This document shows, piece by piece, positions 1 to 9,367 of a stretch of 64,000 nucleotides of DNA (positions are counted from its first letter, which is position 1; every line of letters starts with the position of its first letter). Origin of the DNA: an uncultured Candidatus Saccharibacteria bacterium (GTDB taxonomy: Bacteria; Patescibacteriota; Saccharimonadia; Saccharimonadales; Saccharimonadaceae); NCBI GenBank assembly GCA_958399925.1, contig CATXOC010000001.1:1-64000 (forward strand). The letters are read 5' to 3'. The translations under genes and the position numbers were made by a program. The notes beneath the pieces were generated by a model. That model did not search any database. It saw nothing but the letters and a program-made list of their open reading frames with translations, and had not been told where the DNA came from.

Positions 1-108
1 CTGGCGTCGGAGTTGGAGTTGGCTCCTCTGGAGTAGGCGTCGGGGTTGGCTCTTCTGGCGTCGGAGTTGGAGTTGGCTCCTCTGGAGTAGGCGTCGGGGT
101 TGGCTCTT
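1..108 (-). repeat. 54-bp tandem repeat encoding (EEPTPTPTP)n
   Basis: Two identical 54-bp copies (1-54 and 55-108) lie inside the partial gene. Each encodes two 9-residue EEPTPTPTP units. The array continues beyond the window edge, so the copy number is unknown. Confidence 0.9.
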
Positions 109-2569
109 CGTATGTCGAATTACGACGCGGTGGCGCAATTTCTTGCACCGGCGGCTTCTCGCCAATCTTGATCGCATTGCCACAGCGTGTATCCATATAA
201 GTCGCATGACCTTCAGTCGAAGTAACCTTAACAATATTATGCAAAACACCCTCGTCAACACGGTAAGACACCAGTGTAGTATCAGTTACGTCGCCGTTTT
301 GACCGCTGTAATTTAGGCCATAATCATATACGGCATACTTGCTAGTATCAATATCCACCAGCTCTACCTTACCGCCCTGGAATTGCTCGTGCATCATATT
401 AATTAGCTGCGCTCGAGTTTCATTATTACCCTTCAAAGCGTCAGCAAAACTATTCATGTCGCCGTTATAGCCCATGCCCCGCAGTGTATCATCGTCGATG
501 AAGCCCACGGCATATGAAACTAGCTGCTCCGGATTGGTCTCTACTGCGTGCCAGAAGTCGCTATTCCAAGTTTCAGCACTTGAGACATCAAAGCCCTTAC
601 AGAATGCAGTATCATTAATCTTCAGATCCATATCTTCGAATTCATCGTAGCTTACTGTAGGAACTGTACTAGCTGTATATGGCTCAAAGTTGTCCTCAAC
701 CACCGAATCCATCGACTGCACTGCTTTACTTAATGCGTCGCCACCCTTCGCCGACGGCACAGCGCCTCTATCTAGAGTATCGCTAACAGCATTACCAGCA
801 TTACCAGCATTACCAGCATTACCAGCATTACCAGCATTACCACCATTACCGCTAGCATCCTGAATATCTTCAGCCAGAGCTGTCTTAACACCAAATAAAC
901 CCGCAAAACTCTTAGTAGCGTTATCAATATTCTCACGCATCTCTACTAGACTATCGTGCAACGGTCCTTCATTAATTACCGTACCAATCGCTGCACCGGC
1001 TGTAGCGCCAAGTGCTACAGAGCCCAATGTCATCGCTAGCCGCATACGCTTCTGCTCATGCTCTTTTGAACGTTCGTGTTCTTTCGCGCTAGCTTCATGG
1101 CGGTTTTTTAGCTCGTTTATCTTACGCGATCGCTGCTCCAGCATAGACCGAATATCACCCTCCGACATTCCCGCTACCATATGCGCCTTATACCATTCGT
1201 TAATAGATTCCATATCTTTGCTTAATTGTTTGTCATGCTCTTTAGCCCATTCGCTCTCTGTGCGCATAGTCTTCTCGTAACGTGCCTGAGCAAGCTTCTT
1301 AATCTGCGGAATTGACATAAAGACCTTGACGGCTCTGCTGGAAACATTGGATATTGCTTTTTCATACCAGTGTTTATCCATATTTTGTCGCGCCTCAGTC
1401 TGCGCAGCTTTCATATTAGCCACAGCTTTACCAATGCGAGCACCCACTGTCGCCATACCAGCCACCGCAGCTGCTACCGGGATAGTTAAGCCACCGGTCG
1501 CAATCGTTGCAGCACCTGTTACCGCGGCGGTTGCCACTGCACCCATGGCCACGCGCGATGCCATATGTCGTCCACCCCACCATTCAATGAACTTGCCTGA
1601 AACTTTTTGCATTTCTAGATTACGACGCGTTGGTGCGATTGAGTTGTTCCAGCTCTTAGTGTATTCGGCAACCGCCCTAGCTCTATCTACATCAGATATC
1701 TCGCCCTTCTCAGCCTTTAACTTAGCACCATAATCGCTAGCCAGTTTTTCGCGCAGCTCAGCATATTTTATATAAGCCGCTTGATACCTTTCTTGACTGG
1801 ACTTAGTTAATAGCAAACCACCCGTCTTGTTCTCTAGCTGCGCCACCTCGTTACGCGCTAAAATAACTTCTTTTAGCGTCGCAGGATCAACTTTATCGCC
1901 AAACTGACTCAAACCTTGTTCAAATGCATTTTTAAACTCTTTCTTATTCGACAAGATTGAGTAACTCCACTTCACTTCCTCTGGAATTACTTCCTTTGAC
2001 TTCTCGCTTTCTCGATTTGCTTCATTCTCACCGCGCGCTTTGCCACCAAACAGCTTCTTAACGTTTATCTTTTGTGTTCTATCAAATGGATTGACTACCG
2101 TACTCTCATTGAATTCGGATATCGGCTTAGTATCAGCCTCATGCAGTTCGTTCGGTACTAAAACATAGTCTGACTTATGTTGCTCCGGCGCAGCAAACAT
2201 TGATACTCGCGCATCAGCTTTAATTTTCTCGTTTTTGGCGACTGGCTTAATATCCGAGATTACCCAATCAACAGCTTCGCGCATTCTAACATTAGGGTCA
2301 TCTGAATGACCAATATATTCAGACAGTTGTTTTAATTGCGGTACAGTAAGATTAAGCAGTTTTGCTATATCTTCGATTTCATAGTTCTTCTCTTTTTCTA
2401 CATTGTCTATACGATCATTCGTTTGGTCTATACGATCATTCATTTGGTCTATCTCGCCACCAATATAGCCCACAACCTGCTCTACATCACTAAGCCTAGC
2501 GCTTGATTCTTGTCCGGCTTCCTTACTCAAGTCTATTTCTCTACTATTTAGCCGATTTTTGTCTACCAT
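1..2569 (-). CDS. Large membrane/surface protein with Pro-Thr repeats, 3' end beyond window
   Basis: An uninterrupted minus-strand reading frame runs from an ATG at 2567-2569 past the window edge, giving about 856 visible codons. It starts behind a GGGGAG ribosome site. The N-terminus is charged and helical, with a repeated DRIDQ-like heptad. Two Gly/Ala-rich hydrophobic stretches lie near residues 335-375 and 505-530, followed by a low-complexity Asn-Ala-Gly run near 573-593. A Cys-containing domain follows, and the visible end is a tandem EEPTPTPTP repeat. The order (charged N-part, hydrophobic segment, globular domain with one or two Cys, then a Pro/Thr tail) resembles the protein at 38605-40515, so I infer paralogues. 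I do not recognise a function; surface exposure is inferred from the tail. Confidence 0.75.
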   Translation of the reverse strand, partial: MVDKNRLNSREIDLSKEAGQESSARLSDVEQVVGYIGGEIDQMNDRIDQTNDRIDNVEKEKNYEIEDIAKLLNLTVPQLKQLSEYIGHSDDPNVRMREAVDWVISDIKPVAKNEKIKADARVSMFAAPEQHKSDYVLVPNELHEADTKPISEFNESTVVNPFDRTQKINVKKLFGGKARGENEANRESEKSKEVIPEEVKWSYSILSNKKEFKNAFEQGLSQFGDKVDPATLKEVILARNEVAQLENKTGGLLLTKSSQERYQAAYIKYAELREKLASDYGAKLKAEKGEISDVDRARAVAEYTKSWNNSIAPTRRNLEMQKVSGKFIEWWGGRHMASRVAMGAVATAAVTGAATIATGGLTIPVAAAVAGMATVGARIGKAVANMKAAQTEARQNMDKHWYEKAISNVSSRAVKVFMSIPQIKKLAQARYEKTMRTESEWAKEHDKQLSKDMESINEWYKAHMVAGMSEGDIRSMLEQRSRKINELKNRHEASAKEHERSKEHEQKRMRLAMTLGSVALGATAGAAIGTVINEGPLHDSLVEMRENIDNATKSFAGLFGVKTALAEDIQDASGNGGNAGNAGNAGNAGNAGNAVSDTLDRGAVPSAKGGDALSKAVQSMDSVVEDNFEPYTASTVPTVSYDEFEDMDLKINDTAFCKGFDVSSAETWNSDFWHAVETNPEQLVSYAVGFIDDDTLRGMGYNGDMNSFADALKGNNETRAQLINMMHEQFQGGKVELVDIDTSKYAVYDYGLNYSGQNGDVTDTTLVSYRVDEGVLHNIVKVTSTEGHATYMDTRCGNAIKIGEKPPVQEIAPPRRNSTYEEPTPTPTPEEPTPTPTPEEPTPTPTPEEPTPTPTP
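791..853 (-). repeat. 9-bp tandem repeat encoding Gly-Asn-Ala
   Basis: Five perfect ATTACCAGC units (791-835) are followed by two diverged units. On the coding strand they give a Gly-Asn-Ala linker. All units are multiples of three, so copy-number change would keep the frame. Confidence 0.9.
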
Positions 2570-2594
2570 TTATTACTCCCCTTATTACTTATCC

Positions 2595-2623
2595 TAAATA
2601 ATAGCATAAGCTGCAATAGTCAA
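2595..2623 (-). promoter_or_regulatory. Sigma70-type promoter of the 1-2569 gene
   Basis: On the minus strand TTGACT (2618-2623) is followed after 17 nt by TATTTA (2595-2600). This lies about 25 nt upstream of the ATG, which has its own ribosome site. Confidence 0.5.
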
Positions 2624-2629
2624 TCAAGA

Positions 2630-3613
2630 CTAGTGAACGCTAGACGACCAGTTCAAATCGTTTTCGTAAGGTGGTTCAATCTTTTTTTGTTGCTGTTCAC
2701 TGATGATTAACCTACGAAAATCAACACCAGCATAAGCCTCATATTCTCGTAAAGTACGTTCGCGACCAACATATCGTCTGCTCTTGCCTTGTAGTATATT
2801 ACGAATTGTACGGTAGCTTAGGTTGGTCATTTCGCGATAAGTCTTCTGTAGCCACGGAGTAATCTGCATATCGTTCCAATACTTCGGAGTATTTTGGCGT
2901 CCATACATATGATAGATCGGCAAGTCACGTGGCACATAGAAGTTATAACCATGTGTAAACAGTTGCACTGAACGCGCAATCTCGTCACCCATGAAGCAGA
3001 TTTCCTTAATATACGGATATTTAAGAATAGAGCTTGCTGAAAATACAAATCCACCACAAACAAACGCTGAACGGCGCAGGCGCTGAGCGTCTTTATCAGT
3101 GCGCTTTAACTCACGCGCCCTAAATACTGGTATATCCTTGTTAAAGAACTCGCCTATGTACATCTGTGCAATATTGTCTGTTTTAGATAATCTCACCTGC
3201 CCTTTATCGTCATAGACATAGCTAGGAGGATAGACTGACAGCACCGCCTTTGGATCATTGCAGCTGCGCCACTGCTTAATCAGTAAATCATCCCAGCCTT
3301 TGTCAAAGTACATATGCGAATCAATCTGCAATGAAAATTCCTCACCACGGTAAAAAGTCTCACTAATATTGCGTGCTACCCCTGCGCCACGCGCCATAGA
3401 CCAGTGACATTCAGCCAAGCCAAAGCCACTTTCACCTCTAAATGGATCCAATATATGTAGAGTTCTTTTGTCGTATTGATGCATGACGCCAAACGAGATA
3501 TTCTCAGGGTGCGTCGCATTCATTAGACACGACACAATAGTTGGATATAACTCAGGATCGCGATATGCTGCAATCTGCACAAAAATAGTATTTGCCCGCC
3601 CCGGATTAAACAT
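2630..3613 (-). CDS. GT60-like GlcNAc-type glycosyltransferase
   Basis: This 327-aa protein opens with a segment reading IFVQIAAYRDPELYPTI, the style of the GlcNAc glycosyltransferase family (GT60, Skp1-type). A probable metal/sugar-nucleotide motif, DSH (residues 98-100), sits after QI, as expected for the DxD/DxH position of GT-A folds. No signal peptide or membrane segment is visible, so it should act in the cytoplasm or peripherally on the membrane. It sits next to membrane and surface protein genes, which makes a role in sugar decoration of the envelope plausible but unproven. A TAAAAT hexamer (3620-3625) ends exactly 6 nt before the ATG and no Shine-Dalgarno is present, so the mRNA may be leaderless. 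The substrate cannot be told. Confidence 0.7.
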   Translation of the reverse strand: MFNPGRANTIFVQIAAYRDPELYPTIVSCLMNATHPENISFGVMHQYDKRTLHILDPFRGESGFGLAECHWSMARGAGVARNISETFYRGEEFSLQIDSHMYFDKGWDDLLIKQWRSCNDPKAVLSVYPPSYVYDDKGQVRLSKTDNIAQMYIGEFFNKDIPVFRARELKRTDKDAQRLRRSAFVCGGFVFSASSILKYPYIKEICFMGDEIARSVQLFTHGYNFYVPRDLPIYHMYGRQNTPKYWNDMQITPWLQKTYREMTNLSYRTIRNILQGKSRRYVGRERTLREYEAYAGVDFRRLIISEQQQKKIEPPYENDLNWSSSVH

Positions 3614-3630
3614 AACTTCATTTTACCACA

Positions 3631-4890
3631 CTAATTACATTGGCCCGAATGTATTTTGGCGGCAGCCGAATATGCCGATGCACTCATGTGATAGCGTGAA
3701 TCATTAGCTCGGTTAAGCGTCCGGTCATTGGCGTTTAAGTACAACACCGCATAAGCACTAGTAGCTGCCTCTGTATCAACGCCTGACCGCGCTATCACTG
3801 CCGGCGATGTTGTATTGCAACGACGATAAATCAAATAGTGTGCAACTTCGTGCCGCATGGCGTCGGCAAAGTAAACGTCTTGATATTCTTCCGGTTGTCG
3901 CTGGTCGCTAATATATACTTTGCTAGGTGAGCCCGTACAGAATGCACCTACCCACGACTGTTCTTGCTCGCTAGTAATAGCACAAGCTCCCTGCATTTTA
4001 GCTAAGCCCCACACTTCAGTCAGGCCAGCCGCATGAATAATTTGCATTGCCGAATCTTTATATGTCCCGTCTGAGCCAACTTGATTGACAATCCTTTTAA
4101 CATTATCTTCAATCTTATTGACATATGCTGAACTGACTGACAGCGAGTCATTAATTCGATCTATCACATCCTCTAGGCTATTGCGTGTTAGTTTCATTTG
4201 ATCCACGTCATCACTATTTACCAATTGCTGCGCTCGACTAATAATGGCATTGAGTTTACTAGCTAGGCTGATACTACCCGTGTTTATCAGTTTTGTAGCT
4301 ACAGCTTCAGCTGATTCGAGCGTTGATTTTAATGCGTCTTTAGCATCCTCTAGCTCTTTAGCCTTATGCGAAGCCTTCGCCGCCTGTAGATCTTTGTCTA
4401 GATTAGAATACGTCTGCTCGAGCTTGCTATAAGCTGTCGTCGCATTAGCTTTAGCCTTATTTAAAGCTTTCGCAGACTGATCAAAGCTACAATTGGTATT
4501 AGTACTACGAATCAATTCCTTAGCGCTAGAGACCTGTTTGCTTAGCGCCTGCAGTGTAGATTTATCTTGCACCTGGTCTTCAGTCAGACTGATTATATCC
4601 TTCTGACTCGACATTAGTTGGCGCAGTCTATCCTGCATTAGTTGCACATCATCCTGCACAGCCAAACAATCAGCAGACAAACTTTTGCGCGTACCATAGT
4701 CAATCGCAGCGTATGCACATACACCAATTACAGCAACCAATAATACACCAATAATCGCAACGATTACATAACTAGTTCTAGGTATATGACTAGCTCGCAC
4801 TGGTGCAATGTATCGATAATTACAGCGACGTGAAGATTGGCTATTATCAGTCGAATTACTGCTATAAAATGGATTTTTAGGCTCGTTCAT
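3631..4890 (-). CDS. Membrane-anchored coiled-coil protein with HEVAH metallopeptidase-like domain
   Basis: The 419-aa product has a basic, Asn/Ser-rich N-terminus, one membrane segment near residues 38-66, then about 230 residues of predicted helical, coiled-coil character. The C-terminal domain holds HEVAH at 347-351, the HExxH zinc signature of metallopeptidases, with Glu374 in VDTEAA as a possible third ligand. Several cysteines in the outer domain could form disulphides. The topology would put the HEVAH domain outside the cytoplasm. Only 17 bp separate it from the glycosyltransferase downstream. The motif is short and could be chance, so a peptidase function is a hypothesis; a surface or cell-wall role is the safer statement. 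A TAGAAT hexamer lies 7 nt before the ATG. Confidence 0.65.
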   Translation of the reverse strand: MNEPKNPFYSSNSTDNSQSSRRCNYRYIAPVRASHIPRTSYVIVAIIGVLLVAVIGVCAYAAIDYGTRKSLSADCLAVQDDVQLMQDRLRQLMSSQKDIISLTEDQVQDKSTLQALSKQVSSAKELIRSTNTNCSFDQSAKALNKAKANATTAYSKLEQTYSNLDKDLQAAKASHKAKELEDAKDALKSTLESAEAVATKLINTGSISLASKLNAIISRAQQLVNSDDVDQMKLTRNSLEDVIDRINDSLSVSSAYVNKIEDNVKRIVNQVGSDGTYKDSAMQIIHAAGLTEVWGLAKMQGACAITSEQEQSWVGAFCTGSPSKVYISDQRQPEEYQDVYFADAMRHEVAHYLIYRRCNTTSPAVIARSGVDTEAATSAYAVLYLNANDRTLNRANDSRYHMSASAYSAAAKIHSGQCN

Positions 4891-4951
4891 TTTTTGTATT
4901 CTATAATTTATTTCTGATATCTAGCTTAGCACAAATTAGTCGTTCAGACGA

Positions 4952-5752
4952 CTATATTTTATACAACGACAATACATTAGATGTCGTTTGCTGTGCTACA
5001 GCCTCAAACGACACACCTTTCATAACCGCCAAGAATTCTGCAATCTCACGAATATGCGACGGCTGATTAGGTCGACCGCGATAAGGCTTAGGTGCTAACC
5101 ATGGTGCATCAGTCTCCAAGATAATTCTGTCTAGTGGCATCACCTGGTAAGCCCTGTCTAGCTCTGGATCCTTATTAAAAGATACAATACCATTTACCCC
5201 AATACTCAAACCACGCTCTAACACCTTTTCTAGGTTAGCGACTGTATCAGTAAAACTATGCACGGCGCCACGCACTCTACCGCTAAAATTATCCAGTAGT
5301 GGTATTAAATCAGCAAAAGCATCGCCTCCCTTACCTGAACGTATATGCATTGAAACTGGTAAATCTAAGTCTACCGCTAATTGCAATTGTCTTTCCAAGG
5401 CGGCAATCTGTAGATCATGGTTCGCAAAGTCATAGAAATAGTCTAGGCCAATTTCACCAACGCCTTTTACGATATCGCGGTTAGACTGTATCTTATTCTT
5501 GACAATCTGATCAAAATCACGCGGTAGCTGCGCCGCCTCACTAGGGTGAACGCCCAAGAACGCATACAGGTTGACGCCGTCACGCAAAGGATCATTAGCT
5601 CGCACATACTCAACAGCCGAATCGAGATCAGTCATTTCGCCAGACATGGTTACGATTTTATTGACACCATTAGCAGCAGCATTAACCAGTACTTCCTCGG
5701 CTGGTATTGTATAATCTACATCATGAATGTGACAATGACTATCGATCAGCAT
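4952..5752 (-). CDS. tatD: TatD family metal-dependent hydrolase (DNase)
   Basis: This 266-aa protein has the full TatD metal-site set: the HCH motif in DSHCHIHD at the N-terminus, Glu in GEIGLDYFYD, His in MHIR, His in AVHSF and the Asp in LETDAPWL near the C-terminus. Family length is typical (about 260). TatD enzymes are Mg-dependent 3'-5' exonucleases or deoxyribonucleases of the amidohydrolase superfamily. Its ATG lies inside the last codons of metG, a 14-bp overlap that implies translational coupling. The metG-tatD pairing is common in bacteria, often with rsmA next to it, and here rsmA lies just upstream. Confidence 0.93.
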   Translation of the reverse strand: MLIDSHCHIHDVDYTIPAEEVLVNAAANGVNKIVTMSGEMTDLDSAVEYVRANDPLRDGVNLYAFLGVHPSEAAQLPRDFDQIVKNKIQSNRDIVKGVGEIGLDYFYDFANHDLQIAALERQLQLAVDLDLPVSMHIRSGKGGDAFADLIPLLDNFSGRVRGAVHSFTDTVANLEKVLERGLSIGVNGIVSFNKDPELDRAYQVMPLDRIILETDAPWLAPKPYRGRPNQPSHIREIAEFLAVMKGVSFEAVAQQTTSNVLSLYKI

Positions 5753-7277
5753 CCGTGCCCTTTGTCTCTAGTCGCGGGAAAAGCACCGGTGTTTCCGCGG
5801 GAACACATTGGCCACCAAAAGTTTCTTGAATCTTCTCTGCTGTAGTTGGAATAAACGGCGCCAGATAATAAGCAACTCGATTTAAGTCATTAACTAGAGT
5901 CGAGAAAATCGCAGTCAATCTATCAGTCCGCACCGGCTCATCCTTCTTTGCTACCTGCCACGGCGCCGTCTGCTCGATGTATTGATTCAGCCCATGCACG
6001 TAAGTCATTACGCTGTCCAGAGCGGCCGCCAGATTTAGTGCATCCATGCTCACGCGATAGCTATTATCTACGCTCTCGGTAGCATCTTTTAGCTCATCCG
6101 CCTCAGTTAAACTAGATAGATCACTATCTAGATACTTACGCAACATAGCCGCCACTCGGTTAACCAAATTACCTAAATCGTTTGCTAGCTCACCGTTATA
6201 CGCCATCTTGAATTTTTCCCAGGTAAAATCACCGTCTTCCCAGGTTGGAATATGACGCAAGAAGTAGTAACGGAACGCATCCACGCCGTATTCATCAATC
6301 ACCGCCAACGGGCTAACTACGTTGCCCAAGCTCTTACTCATTTTTGTACCGTTCACACCAATATGACCGTGCACCAATAGTCGCTTTGGTAATTCTAGCC
6401 CCAATGCCAGTAACATTGCCGGCCAGATAATAGCATGGAAGCGGATGATATCTTTACCTACTACTTCAACATCAGCCGGCCAATAACCTTGATAATTATC
6501 TGGATAGCCTAACGCAGTAATGTAATTAGACAGCGCGTCCACCCATACATACATTACTTGCGACTCGTCACCTGGTACTGGTATACCCCAAGTAAGCTTT
6601 GATTTTGGACGAGAAATCGAAACGTCCTTGGCGCCGTTCTTAATTAGCTCCAGCAGCTCTTTACCACGAAAGCTCGGCACTACTGCTGATTTAATAAAGT
6701 TGCGAATCTGGTCGGTAAACTGCGAGACCCTTAGATAATAATTTTCTTCACTCAGCTTCTCGTACGGGCGTTTGTGATCAGGGCAAATATAGTCGTTGTT
6801 GTGGGCTTCGGTTTCAGTCATAAAAGCCTCGCATCCATCACAGTACCAGCCCTCGTATTTATCCTTATATATCACACCAGCATTAGCTAGCTTCTGCCAA
6901 ATCTGTTGTACTCGCGCACAATGCGTTGGATCAGATGTGCGTACGTTAATAATGCTCTGCTTGGCCAAATCCTGCTCGGCTAACGGCAGGGTAATCTGTT
7001 CAATCGGCACACCGAAAGCTAGGTTTAATGCGTTGCGCATTTTCTGAAACTCTGGCTGCAAACCATCAACGAATTGTTGCGGCGTTTCGTTATTAACTTT
7101 AGCCTTCTGCTCAACCTTAGTGCCGTGTTCATCAGTACCAATCGACATCTTGGCGTTTTCACCTCGACTCAGGTGATAGCGCAGAATCGTGTCGGCGTAA
7201 ATATAGTCCATTGCTGTACCAATATGCGGTGCTGCGTTAGCATACGGAATAGCAGTTGTAATATAGAACTTTGTCAT
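5739..7277 (-). CDS. metG: Methionyl-tRNA synthetase
   Basis: The 512-aa class I synthetase charges tRNA-Met. The HIGH-type motif reads HIGT (from residue 18) and the KMSKS loop is intact in GTKMSKSLGN. A zinc knuckle with CDGC and a later CPDH lies near residues 125-147, so it is a zinc-containing form. The C-terminal EMAP/dimerisation domain found in longer MetG is absent, as in many short bacterial forms. On the minus strand TATAAT (7284-7289) is followed by exactly 6 nt and then the ATG, with no ribosome site between, so transcription probably starts at the start codon. The stop overlaps the start of tatD. Confidence 0.95.
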   Translation of the reverse strand: MTKFYITTAIPYANAAPHIGTAMDYIYADTILRYHLSRGENAKMSIGTDEHGTKVEQKAKVNNETPQQFVDGLQPEFQKMRNALNLAFGVPIEQITLPLAEQDLAKQSIINVRTSDPTHCARVQQIWQKLANAGVIYKDKYEGWYCDGCEAFMTETEAHNNDYICPDHKRPYEKLSEENYYLRVSQFTDQIRNFIKSAVVPSFRGKELLELIKNGAKDVSISRPKSKLTWGIPVPGDESQVMYVWVDALSNYITALGYPDNYQGYWPADVEVVGKDIIRFHAIIWPAMLLALGLELPKRLLVHGHIGVNGTKMSKSLGNVVSPLAVIDEYGVDAFRYYFLRHIPTWEDGDFTWEKFKMAYNGELANDLGNLVNRVAAMLRKYLDSDLSSLTEADELKDATESVDNSYRVSMDALNLAAALDSVMTYVHGLNQYIEQTAPWQVAKKDEPVRTDRLTAIFSTLVNDLNRVAYYLAPFIPTTAEKIQETFGGQCVPAETPVLFPRLETKGTDADR

Positions 7278-7343
7278 GACACCATTATATCACCTCGACC
7301 CACTCTAATAGATCGACGCTACGTTGTAGATTAGCGTTATAAT

Positions 7344-8156
7344 TTAACTATCGAGTAATCTTAGCCAATCGTCAATGGAAAGCTCTTGTGCACGCTTATT
7401 AGGATCAACACCAGCCTTATTTAACAGCCGTTCCGCATTTTCTTTAGTGGTTTGTAGTCCAACAGCCAGCGACGAGCGTAGCTTTTTGCGTTTCTCGCTA
7501 AAACCAGCTCGCACCATAGCAAAGAAGTTAACCTGTTGGTCACATGGCACTAATGGCACTTTACGGCGATGCATAATCACAACCTGCGAATCTACCTTCG
7601 GTGCTGGAATAAACATCTCTGCTGATACTTTGATGCCTAGCTCTACTGTTGCAAATACCTGTGCGCTAATAGCGAGCAACGACAATTTGCCGGGTTTAGC
7701 AGCTAGACGCTCTGCCACCTCCTTCTGAACCAATAGCACAACAGTCTGAGGCGAGTTTTCGGCGGTTAGTAGCTTTTCGATAATCTTGGATGTCAAATTA
7801 TAGGGAATATTTGCAACTACCTTATAGTCTCGTGGCAGTTGACTTAAATCATACTGCAAAAAATCTTGATTAATTACTTTAACATTTTCCGGCTCGCGCT
7901 TTAGACCGTCGTATTCCAAATTCCACTTAGCAATATTCTGGAGTAGCATGGGCGCCAGCCGACGATCAAACTCCACTGCTGTAACATGACCCGCCCGATC
8001 ACACAATTTAGTGGTAAGTGTACCAAGACCCGGTCCAATCTCTAGCACTTCATCATTCGGCGTGAGCTCAGCATAGTCAGCAATACGATGCAGCACTGCA
8101 TCGTCAAATAGGAAGTTCTGTCCTAGGGATTTATCGGCTATTATATTTGATTGCAT
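7344..8156 (-). CDS. rsmA: 16S rRNA dimethyladenosine transferase
   Basis: This 270-aa protein is RsmA/KsgA, which dimethylates two adjacent adenines near the 3' end of 16S rRNA using SAM. Visible motifs are GQNFLFD at the N-terminus, the SAM loop EIGPGLGTLT, the acidic residue after VEFD, and the catalytic NIPYNLTS. A ribosome site (AGAAGG) precedes the ATG. The gene follows the G5-domain cell-wall gene by 9 bp and is probably in one transcript with it. Confidence 0.95.
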   Translation of the reverse strand: MQSNIIADKSLGQNFLFDDAVLHRIADYAELTPNDEVLEIGPGLGTLTTKLCDRAGHVTAVEFDRRLAPMLLQNIAKWNLEYDGLKREPENVKVINQDFLQYDLSQLPRDYKVVANIPYNLTSKIIEKLLTAENSPQTVVLLVQKEVAERLAAKPGKLSLLAISAQVFATVELGIKVSAEMFIPAPKVDSQVVIMHRRKVPLVPCDQQVNFFAMVRAGFSEKRKKLRSSLAVGLQTTKENAERLLNKAGVDPNKRAQELSIDDWLRLLDS

Positions 8157-8165
8157 AAAAACCTT

Positions 8166-9344
8166 CTAATATGATTTATGAACCCGCCAGTGGTTATAGG
8201 CGCCCTGGATGCTACCATAGCGCCCCTTGCAGTAGCTATGGAACCACTTGAGCTGAGTTACTGGATTATCTCGCCAGTCGTCACCCGCAACAGCCATCTT
8301 ACCACCCGGCAAAGCCTGCGGTAGACCATATGCACCCGATGGGTTTGAAGCTTTGACGCGCCAACCAGACTCATGACTAATGATATAGTTTGTCGCATTC
8401 CAATCGCTTTGTGGAATACCTGCCATCGCCATCCAATCTTCATGTGATCCTGGTACCACTGCAACCTTTGTTCCTTTGATTTCGATCTGTTTTACTGGCT
8501 GTACGGTTACAGCCTCAGAAATCTTATTACGCGACATCTCAACACCATTCTGCATGTCTACCTGATAGATCACTGTTTTCTTGCCTACTTGGCCAATCGT
8601 CTGCACTTCATGATAGCCAGTATTCTTAGTATTATCCTCGCGCACTTCAGTTTCAAACGGGACGTCTTCGGTAGCTTCTATGGTTTGAACACCGTTACGC
8701 CAAATAGTAAAACTTGGCATGCCCTCGGTGATCTTAGTATTTAGGTCAATACTAGCCGTATCACTAGCCTGTAGGTGGATACCCGCTTCATCCAACATCT
8801 CACGCACCGTTGACTTCTGCGTCCTTAGTGTAATCGTTTGTCCATAGATAACAAAAGTCACCGGGATTGCTCGTTGAATTGTCATCTGCTCGCCAGCTCC
8901 ACCACTCGCCACAAAGTCTGTCACCAATTTGGTGCTAGTAGTGTCATTTGATTTTAGGTCAGAGTCTGCCTTTGTCGCTACCTCGCCCTGATCAACCGCC
9001 GCGGTAACCACGCGCGAACTTGTACCACCGTTATCTACCACCGTTACAGGACGTGCTCGATTAATCCTTACTACTGACATCGATTCTGCGATCTTCGAAT
9101 TAGCCGCAGGGCTAACTGAGTCGTACTTGCCTACTTTGATCTTTGCATCCTCTAATGCATCTTGTACTTTTTGCCCTTTAGTAATTACGGTCTTCTCGTT
9201 GTCACCGTCATAAATCGTTACAACCTTGCTGTCAGCGGTGTATTTAGCAGAAGCAGCCTCAGCCATTGGGCTAAACGTCAATCCAGCTACTAATGCAGCG
9301 CTCAGTGTAGTCAGTATTAGATAAGAGAAACGATCTTTTATCAT
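8166..9344 (-). CDS. Secreted DUF348/G5 cell-wall protein with lysozyme-like C-terminus (Rpf/YabE type)
   Basis: The 392-aa protein begins with an N-terminal signal sequence ending near Ala-Glu-Ala (about residue 30). Two or three ubiquitin-like DUF348 repeats follow (YDGDNEKTVITKGQKV and TLRTQKSTVREMLDEAGI are typical), then a G5 domain near residues 225-300. The last 85 residues contain a Glu in ISHESGW and a SGAYGLPQ motif, which fit transglycosylase/Rpf-type muralytic folds with a single catalytic glutamate. Proteins of this architecture (Rpf of actinobacteria, YabE of Bacillus) cleave or remodel peptidoglycan and can promote growth resumption. It sits upstream of rsmA, the same pairing as yabE/ksgA in Gram-positives. 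Catalysis is inferred from the motif only. Confidence 0.8.
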   Translation of the reverse strand: MIKDRFSYLILTTLSAALVAGLTFSPMAEAASAKYTADSKVVTIYDGDNEKTVITKGQKVQDALEDAKIKVGKYDSVSPAANSKIAESMSVVRINRARPVTVVDNGGTSSRVVTAAVDQGEVATKADSDLKSNDTTSTKLVTDFVASGGAGEQMTIQRAIPVTFVIYGQTITLRTQKSTVREMLDEAGIHLQASDTASIDLNTKITEGMPSFTIWRNGVQTIEATEDVPFETEVREDNTKNTGYHEVQTIGQVGKKTVIYQVDMQNGVEMSRNKISEAVTVQPVKQIEIKGTKVAVVPGSHEDWMAMAGIPQSDWNATNYIISHESGWRVKASNPSGAYGLPQALPGGKMAVAGDDWRDNPVTQLKWFHSYCKGRYGSIQGAYNHWRVHKSY

Positions 9345-9367
9345 AATTTTCTACATTATACCATAGA

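Noticed and set aside
1326..1733. Plus-strand 135-codon frame
   Set aside because: It is antisense to the continuous, well-formed minus-strand protein at 1-2569 and has Ala/Thr/Val-rich shadow composition.
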